From assembly GCA_036555725.1 (NCBI GenBank), contig DATBKU010000110.1:186001-250000 (forward strand): a stretch of 64,000 nucleotides of DNA. The letters run 5' to 3'. Positions 35,425 to 42,674 of this stretch are shown in pieces (position 1 is the first letter of the stretch; the number at the start of each line of letters is the position of its first letter). The notes under the pieces were generated by a model. That model searched no databases and was not told where the DNA came from. It was given only the letters and a program-made list of their open reading frames with translations. The stretch comes from CALAED01 sp036555725 (GTDB lineage Bacteria > Actinomycetota > Actinomycetes > Streptosporangiales > Streptosporangiaceae). The position numbers and the translations under genes were made by a program.

Positions 35425-36366
35425 GTGGACGGTGCGCGGCCTGGACCGAGTGGTCAGGAAGATGGCTTCGTCCCATCGGATCTGGAGATGACCCAGCAGT
35501 TTCGGGCGATTCCCGCGGAGGGAGCCGTCGGAGCGCAGGCGACCGCCATGACCGAGGAGCCGACCAGTGTCGACTCGCCGGCCCTTTGGACCATGCCGGA
35601 TCGGCCGTTCGCGACGCCGCGGCCGGTTACCGACGGCCCGACGGTCAACGATGTGCAGCGGACGCCGATACCGGACGAGCTCGCCACTCAACGCTTCGGC
35701 GATGACCCGACGGCCGTGACGATGGCTGCGGCAGCCATCCCGTCCGTGCCGGGATACAACGGACACCGCGCCGGCGGTTTGGGTCACAGCGGGGGCGTGG
35801 CCGTGACCGCGGGCCCGACCGACGGCCGGCCGAAGACCGGCAAGTCCACCGGCCTCAGCCGGAGCATCCAGGGCGCCGCGATCGCCGCGATGGGCGTGGT
35901 CGTGATCGGCGCCGGCGTCGCCGCGCTCTACGGGAAGGGCTCGCCCAAGCCGGCCAGCGCCGCGAAGTCGTCGTCCTCGGCTCCGGCGCGTACGCAGCGG
36001 GGTGCTCCGTCGCCCGGCGGCTCGCCCGGCGCGGCCGCCAAGCCCGCGGGCCCCGCCCTGACCAATGGCCGCATGGTGTCGTACGCCACCACCACGCGCG
36101 AACAGGGCTACTTCGAGGGTGTGCTGACGCTCACCAACCGGACGAACGCGCCGATCACGAACTGGCAGATGTCGTTCAACTATCCGGGCGCGACCATCAA
36201 GAGTGTCTGGGGCGGCGTACTGGTGCAGGGTGGCGGCAGCGCGATCATCAAGGGCGCGCCGGGCAGTGGGCCGATTCCGGTCGGCGGGGCGGTGCAGGTC
36301 CGGATCGGCGCCGCCGGCAAACCGTCCGCGCCGTACGGGTGCACGCTCAACGGCGCTCCCTGCTGA
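35425..36366 (+). CDS. Membrane-anchored CBM2-like carbohydrate-binding protein
   Basis: A 313-residue protein. The first ~150 residues are acidic and disordered (cytoplasmic), a single membrane helix IAAMGVVVIGAGVAALYG follows near 155-172, then a Ser/Ala/Pro linker and a C-terminal ~100-residue CBM2-type domain. The domain starts with a Tyr/Thr strand, has YFEGVLTLTNRTNAPITNWQ and ends CTLNGAPC, with the terminal Cys pair common in CBM2. It likely binds cellulose, chitin or wall glycans outside the cell. The GTG at 35425 follows GGAGAAGG at 7 nt. Confidence 0.75.
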   Translation: MDGARPGPSGQEDGFVPSDLEMTQQFRAIPAEGAVGAQATAMTEEPTSVDSPALWTMPDRPFATPRPVTDGPTVNDVQRTPIPDELATQRFGDDPTAVTMAAAAIPSVPGYNGHRAGGLGHSGGVAVTAGPTDGRPKTGKSTGLSRSIQGAAIAAMGVVVIGAGVAALYGKGSPKPASAAKSSSSAPARTQRGAPSPGGSPGAAAKPAGPALTNGRMVSYATTTREQGYFEGVLTLTNRTNAPITNWQMSFNYPGATIKSVWGGVLVQGGGSAIIKGAPGSGPIPVGGAVQVRIGAAGKPSAPYGCTLNGAPC

Positions 36367-36445
36367 CCGCCCGGTGTCAGGAGCCCGCGCCGTACGGGTG
36401 CACGCTCAACGGCGCCCCCTGCTGACGGCCGGGCCTCAGGGAGTC
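36328..36445 (+). repeat. 59-bp tandem duplication at the CBM2 gene end
   Basis: Units 36328-36386 and 36387-36445 share GCGCCGTACGGGTGCACGCT and the following coding end and stop codon, with a few differences. The second copy lies after the stop and enters the 3' end of the broken SRPBCC gene. Confidence 0.8.
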
Positions 36446-36711
36446 GCAGCATCGGTAAACAGGCCCAGGATGAGCTTCCAGCCACCGGCGTAGCGGGCGC
36501 GCCATTCGGCGATCTCGTCGGCGGTGAGGCGCTCCCAGCCGCGATGTTCGAGCTCGACCCGGGTGAGCGCCGGCCCGAGCTCCTTGAAGTGCACCTCGAC
36601 CTCCGTCACCTCGGAGAGGGTGTGCCAGGTGATCGCGAACCGGTCGAGCGGTTCCCAGACGATGACGTTGCCCCACAGCCGTTCGGTGCCGTCCCCCCAG
36701 ATCTCGTACAC
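36436..36711 (-). pseudogene. SRPBCC (AHSA1-type) gene lacking its N-terminal half
   Basis: The 91 residues match only the second half of an AHSA1 protein: YEIWGDGTERLWGNVIVWEP, TEVEVHFKELGPALTRVELE and HRGWERLTADEIAEW with the GGWKLIL helix. About 60 N-terminal residues, including the usual start helix, are missing. The frame directly continues that of the ArsR gene past its TAG stop, with the normally preceding GGR reduced to a Gly, stop, Arg. A deletion that joined the ArsR 3' end to the middle of the SRPBCC gene explains this. ArsR-SRPBCC pairs are common, so the intact gene probably lay here. Confidence 0.7.
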
Positions 36712-36714
36712 CCG

Positions 36715-37062
36715 CTATCCGGCCGCGGTCTCCTCATCGGTCAGGCCCCGTTCCGCCTCGACGAGCCGCCGGGCCAGGTCGAGTGATTCGCCCCACATCT
36801 GGTCGAGGAAGGTGCGCAGCTCCGCCAGCCCCTCGCGGCGGGCCTGGTAAAGGCGGCGGGTGCCCTCCCGGCGTTCGGTGACCAGGCCGGCGTCCTTGAG
36901 CACCTGCAGGTGCTGGGACACCGCCGACCTGGTCACCTCGAAGTGCTGAGCGATCTGTCCGGCCGGCAGCTCCTCGCGGGACACGAGACGCAGGATCGCC
37001 CGGCGCCTCGGCTCGGCGAGGGCCTTGAGGGTGTCGTCCAGCGGCTCGGTCACGGCCGTCAT
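36715..37062 (-). CDS. ArsR-family transcriptional regulator
   Basis: A 115-residue winged-helix repressor: LDDTLKALAEPRRRAILRLV, ELPAGQIAQHFEVTRSAVSQ as recognition helix, then LKDAGLVTERREGTRRLYQ as wing. No metal-binding Cys motif is present, which fits the SRPBCC/VOC-linked ArsR subgroup rather than metal sensors. It lies 8 bp after the VOC gene and probably binds the TAACGTTA palindrome at the operon promoter (37450-37483). Confidence 0.9.
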   Translation of the reverse strand: MTAVTEPLDDTLKALAEPRRRAILRLVSREELPAGQIAQHFEVTRSAVSQHLQVLKDAGLVTERREGTRRLYQARREGLAELRTFLDQMWGESLDLARRLVEAERGLTDEETAAG

Positions 37063-37070
37063 TCTCTCAG

Positions 37071-37424
37071 TCAGGCACGATTCCAGAGGCCGGTGACCTG
37101 ACCGGCGGGGTCGGCGAACAGCGCCACCGTGCCGTACCCGGGAATGTCGGTCGGCGGTTGTACGGTCTTCCCGCCGAGCTTCTCCGCCTTGTCGAGGTAG
37201 GCCTGCACGTCGTCGACGCCCGCGTAGAGGGTGACGCGCTCGTCGCCGGACTTCTCGGCCTGCCCGATGCCGCCGAACACGCCGTTGTCGCCGCCGGTCA
37301 TGGCGAGCGAGTAGTTCGGATCGTCGGAGGAGGAGACCTCCCAGTCGAACAGCGATGCGTAGAACTCCCCGGACTGCTTCATGTTGGGGGCGATGATCTC
37401 GAAGTAGAGCACTGCCTGGCCCAT
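37071..37424 (-). CDS. VOC (glyoxalase-like) family protein
   Basis: A 117-residue single vicinal-oxygen-chelate unit: VLYFEIIAPNMKQSGEFYAS, LFDWEV, and ending GYGTVALFADPAGQVTGLWN. Probably acts as a dimer binding a small ligand; the metal residues are not well kept, as in the CFP32-like subgroup. ATG at 37424 follows AAGGGAGG; a GTG at 37427 is adjacent. First gene of the VOC-ArsR-(SRPBCC) operon. Confidence 0.85.
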   Translation of the reverse strand: MGQAVLYFEIIAPNMKQSGEFYASLFDWEVSSSDDPNYSLAMTGGDNGVFGGIGQAEKSGDERVTLYAGVDDVQAYLDKAEKLGGKTVQPPTDIPGYGTVALFADPAGQVTGLWNRA

Positions 37425-37449
37425 CACGGGCCTCCCTTCTGCAAGTTTC

Positions 37450-37483
37450 CACTAACGTTAGTAATTGCTTTCGTTAGTGTCAA
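37450..37483 (-). promoter_or_regulatory. Promoter and operator of the VOC-ArsR operon
   Basis: On the minus strand TTGACA (37478-37483) and TAACGT (37455-37460) are separated by 17 bp, a near-consensus promoter. The inverted repeat CACTAACG (37450-37457) / CGTTAGTG (37472-37479) and the perfect palindrome ACTAACGTTAGT (37451-37462) overlap both boxes, so a repressor bound there would block transcription. ArsR autoregulation is the likely use. Confidence 0.8.
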
Positions 37484-37572
37484 CTTTCGCTTGCGGACCG
37501 GCCGCTCGTAGTCGCCGGCGCACTCGTGATGCGGACGCGAGCCATACGGCCGGCGCGGCTAGGCTCGGGGCC

Positions 37573-38337
37573 ATGCGTATCGCACGGTTCTCCACGGACA
37601 ACGGGGTCGCTTTCGGCGCGATCGAAGACGACGCGATCGCCGCGATCGCGGCGCATCCGTTCGGCGAGGTGCGCTTCACCGGCGAGCGGTTCGCGCTGGA
37701 CGATGTTCGGCTGGTCGCCCCGATCCTGCCCAGCAAGATCGTCGCGATCGGCAAGAACTACGCCGGGCACGTACGGGAGATGGGCGGCGAGGCGCCGGCC
37801 GAACCGGTGATCTTCATGAAGCCGTCGACGTCGGTGATCGGCCCGCGCGAGGCCATCGCGTACCCGCAGAAGCTGTCGGAGCGCGTCGACTACGAGGGTG
37901 AGCTCGCCATCGTGATCGGGCGGCTGTGTCGTGACGTGCCGGTCGAGCGGACCGCCGAGGTGGTCCTCGGGTACGCGTGCGCCAACGACGTCACCGCCCG
38001 CGATCTGCAAAGGCGCGACGGGCAATGGACGCGGGCCAAGGGGTTCGATACCTTCTGCCCGATCGGCCCGTGGATCGAGACGTCCGTGGACCCGTCCGAC
38101 CTGGCCATCACGACAACGGTGAACGGGGCCGTACGGCAGGAGGCGCGCACGTCGCTGTTGCTGCACGACGTGCCGACGCTGATTTCGTACGTCAGCCAGG
38201 TCATGACGCTGCTGCCCGGCGACGTCATCCTGACCGGCACCCCCGAGGGCGTCGGCCCGCTGGAGATCGGCGACGAGGTGGCGGTGACGATCGAGTCCAT
38301 CGGCACGCTCACCAACCGGGTCGTCGCCCGCGACTGA
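37573..38337 (+). CDS. Fumarylacetoacetate hydrolase family protein
   Basis: A 254-residue FAH-fold enzyme. SKIVAIGKNYAGHVREMGG, PVIFMKPSTSVIGP, the metal-binding DYEGELAIVIG, and KGFDTFCPIGPW and LLPGDVILTGTPEGVGP are diagnostic. Members hydrolyse or decarboxylate 3-oxoacid-type substrates. In Mycobacterium and Streptomyces this gene directly precedes gltX; here gltX is missing and accessory genes follow. ATG at 37573. Confidence 0.9.
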   Translation: MRIARFSTDNGVAFGAIEDDAIAAIAAHPFGEVRFTGERFALDDVRLVAPILPSKIVAIGKNYAGHVREMGGEAPAEPVIFMKPSTSVIGPREAIAYPQKLSERVDYEGELAIVIGRLCRDVPVERTAEVVLGYACANDVTARDLQRRDGQWTRAKGFDTFCPIGPWIETSVDPSDLAITTTVNGAVRQEARTSLLLHDVPTLISYVSQVMTLLPGDVILTGTPEGVGPLEIGDEVAVTIESIGTLTNRVVARD

Positions 38338-38341
38338 CTTG

Positions 38342-38434
38342 CCTGTCGTATGGGACAAGGCCCTACCTGCCGTGGGGGAAGGGCGCTGTCTGTCGTGCGG
38401 AGAAGGCGATGCCTGTCGTACTGGAGTCGTATCG
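38342..38434 (+). repeat. Four tandem 23-bp repeats
   Basis: CCTGTCGT-like units start at 38342, 38366, 38389 and 38412, spaced 24, 23 and 23 bp, each followed by G-rich GGGAxAAGG. They fill the gap between the FAH gene and the next gene and run into its possible upstream start. Confidence 0.75.
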
Positions 38435-38441
38435 TCGGCGT

Positions 38442-39071
38442 ATGGGCTTCAGCGGGTTCGCCGACGAGGCGTTCGAGTTCTACGAGGGCCTGTCGGCCGA
38501 CAACACCAAGGCGTACTGGACCGCGCACAAGGAGACGTACGAGCAGCACGTGCGGGCTCCGATGATCGCGCTGTTCGAGGAGCTCGAGCCGGAGTTCGGG
38601 CCGGCCAAGATGTTCCGCCCCTACCGTGACGTGCGGTTCAGCAAGGACAAGTCGCCGTACAAGACGCAGCAGGGCGCGCACACCTCCGAGGGCTTCTACT
38701 GCGCGATCGACGCCGATGGGCTGATGGTCGCCGCCGGCATGTACGGGCCCAGCCCCGATCAGCTGCGACGCTTCCGTACGGCGGTGGACGCCGACGGCCC
38801 GGGCAAGGCGCTGGAGGCGATCGTCGAGGAGCTGCGCGCCGGCGGCTACCAGATCGCGGGCGACCGGCTCAAGTCGCGCCCGCGCGGGGTCGCCGACGAC
38901 CATCCGCGACTCGACCTGCTGCGGCACCGCTCGCTGTACGCGCACGTCGGCTGGCCGCCAGATCCGTGGATGCAGACCCCCGAGCTCGTCACCCGCGTCC
39001 GCGACGCCTGGCGCGGGCTGCGCCCTCTCGTCGACTGGGAGAACGAGCACGTCGGGCAGCCGAATAGTTGA
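38442..39071 (+). CDS. TIGR02453 (DUF2461) family protein
   Basis: A 209-residue protein with the family start FSGFADEAFEFYEGLSADNT, then MFRPYRDVRFSKDKSPYKT, GFYCAIDADGLMVAAGMY and a late HRSLYAHVGWPPDPW. Function unknown, distantly related to a DNA-binding SSrecog-like fold. The ATG at 38442 begins the conserved part; an ATG at 38409 within the repeats would add 11 residues. Monocistronic. Confidence 0.88.
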   Translation: MGFSGFADEAFEFYEGLSADNTKAYWTAHKETYEQHVRAPMIALFEELEPEFGPAKMFRPYRDVRFSKDKSPYKTQQGAHTSEGFYCAIDADGLMVAAGMYGPSPDQLRRFRTAVDADGPGKALEAIVEELRAGGYQIAGDRLKSRPRGVADDHPRLDLLRHRSLYAHVGWPPDPWMQTPELVTRVRDAWRGLRPLVDWENEHVGQPNS

Positions 39072-39100
39072 TTTTTCTATTCAGGTAAACTAATTTACCT
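39068..39100 (+). promoter_or_regulatory. Promoter and operator of the MNT-HEPN pair
   Basis: TTGATT (39068-39073), 17 bp, TAATTT (39091-39096). The start would fall at 39103-39104, exactly on the ATG, so the mRNA is probably leaderless. AGGTAAA (39083-39089) and TTTACCT (39094-39100) form a perfect 7-bp inverted repeat over the -10 box, a likely autoregulatory operator. Confidence 0.72.
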
Positions 39101-39103
39101 CTT

Positions 39104-39748
39104 ATGAGAAGTAGGCGGCCGTCGCTGTCGCCCCTGCTGCGGTCGCAGACGCAGGGCGACCTGCTCGCGCTGCTGTTCCTCAACCCGGACAAGGAGTACA
39201 ACCTCAGCGACATCGCCGCCGCGATCGGGGTCAGCGTCAAAACCGTCCACTACGAGGTCTCGCGGCTGGTCGAGGGGGGCATTCTCAGCGATCGGCGCAG
39301 CGGCAACCAGCGGATGGTGCGGGCGGTCACCGACAGCGTGCTCAGCCGGCCGCTGACCGACCTGCTGGCCGTGACGTACGGCCCGATCCCGATCCTGGAG
39401 GACCTGCTCGCCGGGGTCGCGGAGGTGGACGAGGCGTACATCTTCGGCTCGTGGGCCGCCCGCCATCGCGGCGAGCCCGGCCCGATCCCGGGCGACGTCG
39501 ACGTCCTGGTCGTGGGCACCCCGAGCCTCGACGATCTCGACGACGTCGCCGAGGCGGCACAGCGCCGGCTGCGGCGGCCGGTGAACATCCGCCGGGTGCG
39601 GCCCGCCACCTGGCGCGACCCGGCTCCGGCGGACCCGTTCCTGACATCGGTTCGCACCCGGCCGCTCGCGCCGCTCCGGGTCGGCCGCCCCGACGACAAC
39701 AGCGTGGAGAGTGCGCATGAGGTGGGAGCAGGGTCGCGCGACGATTGA
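39104..39748 (+). CDS. HTH-MNT nucleotidyltransferase (antitoxin-like)
   Basis: A 214-residue protein with an N-terminal winged helix (NLSDIAAAIGVSVKTVHYEV near 30-50) and a minimal nucleotidyltransferase domain: IFGSWAARHRGEPG near 112 and GDVDVLVVG near 130, keeping the GS and D-x-D motifs. In MNT-HEPN systems this component adenylylates the HEPN toxin to silence it. It overlaps the next gene by 32 bp. The wHTH likely binds the palindrome in its own promoter. Confidence 0.8.
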   Translation: MRSRRPSLSPLLRSQTQGDLLALLFLNPDKEYNLSDIAAAIGVSVKTVHYEVSRLVEGGILSDRRSGNQRMVRAVTDSVLSRPLTDLLAVTYGPIPILEDLLAGVAEVDEAYIFGSWAARHRGEPGPIPGDVDVLVVGTPSLDDLDDVAEAAQRRLRRPVNIRRVRPATWRDPAPADPFLTSVRTRPLAPLRVGRPDDNSVESAHEVGAGSRDD

Positions 39749-40181
39749 CCGGATGCTGGCCGGCCACGAACTGCAACGGGTGCCGCCGAGCCGCGACCAG
39801 GCCGACCGCCTGCTCGCCCAGGCCCGCAGCCACCTCGCGTCCGCCGAGAAGGTCTGCGCCGACGACCCAGAGGGCGGCTATGCCCTCGCCTATGACGCCG
39901 CCCGCAAGGCGCTCGCCGCCATCCTCGAAAACCAAGGCCTCCGGGCGACGAGCCGTGGCGGCCACCTGGCCGTGCTCGAGGCCGCCCGGGCCCAGCTCGA
40001 CCCGCCGCTCGGGCGCGTCGTCCGCCCCTTCAACCGCATGCGGATCCGGCGCAACGACGCCGAATACCCGCCCACCGACGCCCCTGAGCTCACCGCCGAC
40101 GACGTACGGGAGGACGTGGCCAGCGCCCAGGCCATCATCGATCTCGCCGGTCGCGTCCTCGACTCGATGTCTCCCTACTGA
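39717..40181 (+). CDS. HEPN-domain protein (SAV_6107-like, toxin-like)
   Basis: A 154-residue all-helical protein. Features of the HEPN SAV_6107-type family: YALAYDAARKALAAILENQG, SRGGHLAVLEAARAQL and the motif FNRMRIRRNDAEYPP near 105-119, an R-N-x-E-Y variant of the RNase R-x4-6-H signature. The ATG at 39717 has GGAGA 6 nt before. Paired with an MNT protein, an RNA-cleaving toxin is likely, but the missing His makes nuclease activity uncertain. Confidence 0.75.
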   Translation: MRWEQGRATIDRMLAGHELQRVPPSRDQADRLLAQARSHLASAEKVCADDPEGGYALAYDAARKALAAILENQGLRATSRGGHLAVLEAARAQLDPPLGRVVRPFNRMRIRRNDAEYPPTDAPELTADDVREDVASAQAIIDLAGRVLDSMSPY

Positions 40182-40264
40182 GCCCGGCAACTGTTTTGGC
40201 CCCGCTCTCCGGGTCCGGTATCCTCTCTGAGGCGTGAGCGGCCTAGCGGGCCTGCTTACCGCAC

Positions 40265-40336
40265 TGGGGTATGGTGTAATTGGCAGCACGAGTGATTCTG
40301 GTTCACTTAGTCTAGGTTCGAGTCCTGGTACCCCAG
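40265..40336 (+). tRNA. tRNA-Gln (CTG)
   Basis: Acceptor TGGGGTA/TACCCCA closes, the anticodon arm AGTGA-TTCTGGT-TCACT gives anticodon CTG (Gln), and GGTTCGAGTCC is the T loop. No CCA is encoded (G then CTGG). Confidence 0.93.
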
Positions 40337-40468
40337 CTGGGTCAGCCGAGCACCATCGGTCTGGCCCGTTTCTCTTGTCCGATCCGTCCGGTCCGTTCGG
40401 GCCGGAGGCGAACGTCCGGTAAGCTGGTCGGCGCCTCCGCGTGATCGCAGGGGAGAGACACAGTTCAG

Positions 40469-40544
40469 GCCCCCGTCGTCTAGTGGCCTAGGACGCCGCC
40501 CTCTCAAGGCGGTAACGGCAGTTCGAATCTGCTCGGGGGTACCA
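40469..40544 (+). tRNA. tRNA-Glu (CTC)
   Basis: Acceptor GCCCCCG/CGGGGGT, anticodon arm CCGCC-CTCTCAA-GGCGG gives CTC (Glu), T loop GTTCGAATC. The genomic sequence continues with CCA at 40542-40544. It is the border between the conserved region and the catabolic island. Confidence 0.94.
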
Positions 40545-40607
40545 GGCTGGTTCATCCTGCTCGGCGAGCCAACGCATCCCGCGCATCCCCTACGCCGCAG
40601 CCCTGGG

Positions 40608-41417
40608 TCAGGGATCTGTTGGTGTGGCCGGGTCGAGGTGGGCGGGGAGGATGGAGCGGGGGACCGGGCCTTTGTTGCGGCGGCCTTGCTGGGTTTCTTC
40701 CCAGGCGTGGGCGAGAATGCCGATGCTGCGACTGAGGACGAACAGGCCGCGCGCCAGCGGGGCGGGGAAGCCGAGCTCGGCGTAAATGATGGCGGTGGCG
40801 CCGTCGATGTTCATCGGCACCGGCCGGCTGCGCCGCTCGGCGAGGACGGCCTCGACGGCTCGGCCGGCGCGTAGGTAGTCGCCGGCCACAACGTCGTCTC
40901 GTACCGCCTCGTCCACCAGGGACAGGAGCGGGTCGCGACGGGGGTCGACCGGGTGGAAGCGGTGTCCGAAGCCGGGTAGGTAGCGTGGCCGGTCGGCGAT
41001 CACATGTCGTACCGCGTCGGTCAGCTCCAGCCCGGCTGCCTCGGCCTCGATGACGTCGGTGAGCAACTCGACGCATTGTTGTCCGGCCCCGCCGTGGGAG
41101 TCACCGAGTGCGTTGACGCCGCCGGCGATCGCGTTGTTGAGCCCGACCCCGCAGGTGGCGGTCATGCGGGCGATGGCGATCGACGGCGCCTGCGGTCCGT
41201 GGTCTACGGCCGCGACCAGGGCCGCCTCGAGCAGGGCCGCCTGCCGGGCGGTGGGCGGGTCCCCGCGCAGCATCAGCCAGATCATCGAGGTCAGGTCGAT
41301 GGCGCCGATGAGCTGCTGTACGGGACGGCCGCGCAGCTCGATAATTCCGGGCTCCATTCGGGAGACCGCGGTGGCCCACCAGTCGGCGACGGCACCGGTG
41401 GGGTCGGCATCGCTCAT
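40608..41417 (-). CDS. Short citrate-synthase-fold lyase (citryl-CoA lyase-like)
   Basis: A 269-residue relative of citrate synthase, about 100 residues short at the N-terminus. The catalytic residues are kept: His108 in LGDSHGGAG, His152 in PGFGHRFHPVDPR and Asp205 in PMNIDGATA, along with VDHGPQAPS around 73. Such short forms are seen in citryl-CoA or related acyl-CoA lyases that cleave rather than condense. Its start overlaps the CoA-transferase stop by ATGA, so the transferase likely makes its CoA-thioester substrate. Substrate unknown. Confidence 0.75.
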   Translation of the reverse strand: MSDADPTGAVADWWATAVSRMEPGIIELRGRPVQQLIGAIDLTSMIWLMLRGDPPTARQAALLEAALVAAVDHGPQAPSIAIARMTATCGVGLNNAIAGGVNALGDSHGGAGQQCVELLTDVIEAEAAGLELTDAVRHVIADRPRYLPGFGHRFHPVDPRRDPLLSLVDEAVRDDVVAGDYLRAGRAVEAVLAERRSRPVPMNIDGATAIIYAELGFPAPLARGLFVLSRSIGILAHAWEETQQGRRNKGPVPRSILPAHLDPATPTDP

Positions 41418-42601
41418 GAGGCCGCTACGTCCGCGTTCCAGCGGCTCGCGAACTGTGCACGCTGGTTGTTCTGCTCACCGAGCAGTGGGGGCGGGGCGGT
41501 CGGGCGCAGCGGATCGCCGTCATGCAGCACGCCGCTGCCGGTGGCCCGCAGCACCCGGTCCGAGCCGTCGGGGAACGGGAGGTCGGTGAAGAAGCCGCGG
41601 TGCTCGAGCTGCTCCAGCTCGACAGCCTGAGGGACGGTGACGACGCGGGCGGCCGGTACGCCGGCGGCGGTCAGAAGCTGTTCCCATTCGGCGGCCGGGC
41701 GGCGACACAGCGCCGTGGTGAGCTCGCGGTTCAGCTCCTCGCGGTGTTGCTTGCGGGACTCGCGGTCGGCGAAGCGCGGGTCGGTGACCAGATCGGGGCG
41801 CTCCACGAGACGGCACAGTGTCTCGAACTGCGTTTGCCGGTTGGCGGCGATGTTGAGCGGATCGTCCGCGGTGTCGAAGGTGCCCGATGGGGCCGCCGTG
41901 GCGTTTTGGTCGCCCATCGGTTCGGGGGCCACTCCGCTGATCAGGTAGTTGGAGATCGCCCAGCCCATCGCGGAGATGGCGGCCTCGAGCATGGACACGT
42001 CCAGGAAGCAGCCCCGCCCGGTGCGGGCGCGCCCGGCCAGCGCCGCGGCGATGTGCAGCGCGGCGGCCAGGCCGCCGACGGTGTCGCAGATGGGGAACCC
42101 GACCCGCAGTGGCGCGGTGTCCTGGGTGCCGGTGATGCTCATCATCCCGGACAGGCCCTGAATGATCTGGTCGTAGGCGGGGGCCTGGCTCATCGGTCCG
42201 GTCTGGCCGAAGCCGGAGATGGCGCAGTAGACGAGCCGCGAGTTGATCTCCTGTAGCCGGGACCGGCCGAAACCAAGGCGGGTGAGCACGCCGGCGCGAA
42301 AGTTCTCCAGCAGTACATCCGCGCCCTGGATCATCTCCTGGAACAGGGCGCGGTCCGCGGCGTCCTTCAAATCCAGTTCGACGGACTTCTTGCCGGCGTT
42401 CTGGGCCAGGAATGAGGTGCCCAGGCCGAGCCGGTTCAGCTCCGGGTCTGGGCCGAGGCGCCGAGCCAGGTCGCCGTGCCCCGGCACCTCGATCTTCACG
42501 ACCTCGGCTCCCAGCAGCATCAGGTGGTAGCTGCAGTACGGTCCGGCGAGGACGTTGGTCAAGTCCAGTACCCGGATACCGTCGAGCGGTCGCTCCTGCA
42601 T
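41414..42601 (-). CDS. Class III (CaiB/BaiF) CoA-transferase
   Basis: A 395-residue CoA-transferase: LDGIRVLDLTNVLAGPYCSY at the start, the catalytic Asp144 in PAYDQIIQGLSGMM, and GFPICDTVGGLAAALHI. It moves CoA from a donor such as succinyl-CoA to a free acid. The ATG at 42601 has GAGGAGC. It is 73 bp after the IclR gene on the same strand and coupled by ATGA to the lyase gene. Confidence 0.9.
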   Translation of the reverse strand: MQERPLDGIRVLDLTNVLAGPYCSYHLMLLGAEVVKIEVPGHGDLARRLGPDPELNRLGLGTSFLAQNAGKKSVELDLKDAADRALFQEMIQGADVLLENFRAGVLTRLGFGRSRLQEINSRLVYCAISGFGQTGPMSQAPAYDQIIQGLSGMMSITGTQDTAPLRVGFPICDTVGGLAAALHIAAALAGRARTGRGCFLDVSMLEAAISAMGWAISNYLISGVAPEPMGDQNATAAPSGTFDTADDPLNIAANRQTQFETLCRLVERPDLVTDPRFADRESRKQHREELNRELTTALCRRPAAEWEQLLTAAGVPAARVVTVPQAVELEQLEHRGFFTDLPFPDGSDRVLRATGSGVLHDGDPLRPTAPPPLLGEQNNQRAQFASRWNADVAAS

Positions 42602-42674
42602 GCGCTTGCTCCTCGTGTCGCGCCCGGGTCCGTGCCGTCGCGCAGGTCCGTTCGCGCGGTTGCGCGGTGCGCGG

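Noticed and set aside
34789..35787. A 332-codon minus-strand frame opposite the Sel1-like and CBM2-like genes
   Set aside because: No domain or start signal; composition is Ser/Arg-rich, and the plus-strand frames show recognisable repeats, a membrane helix and a CBM.
38342..38434. Tandem repeats as a CRISPR array
   Set aside because: Units are contiguous with no unique spacers, only four copies, no cas genes nearby.
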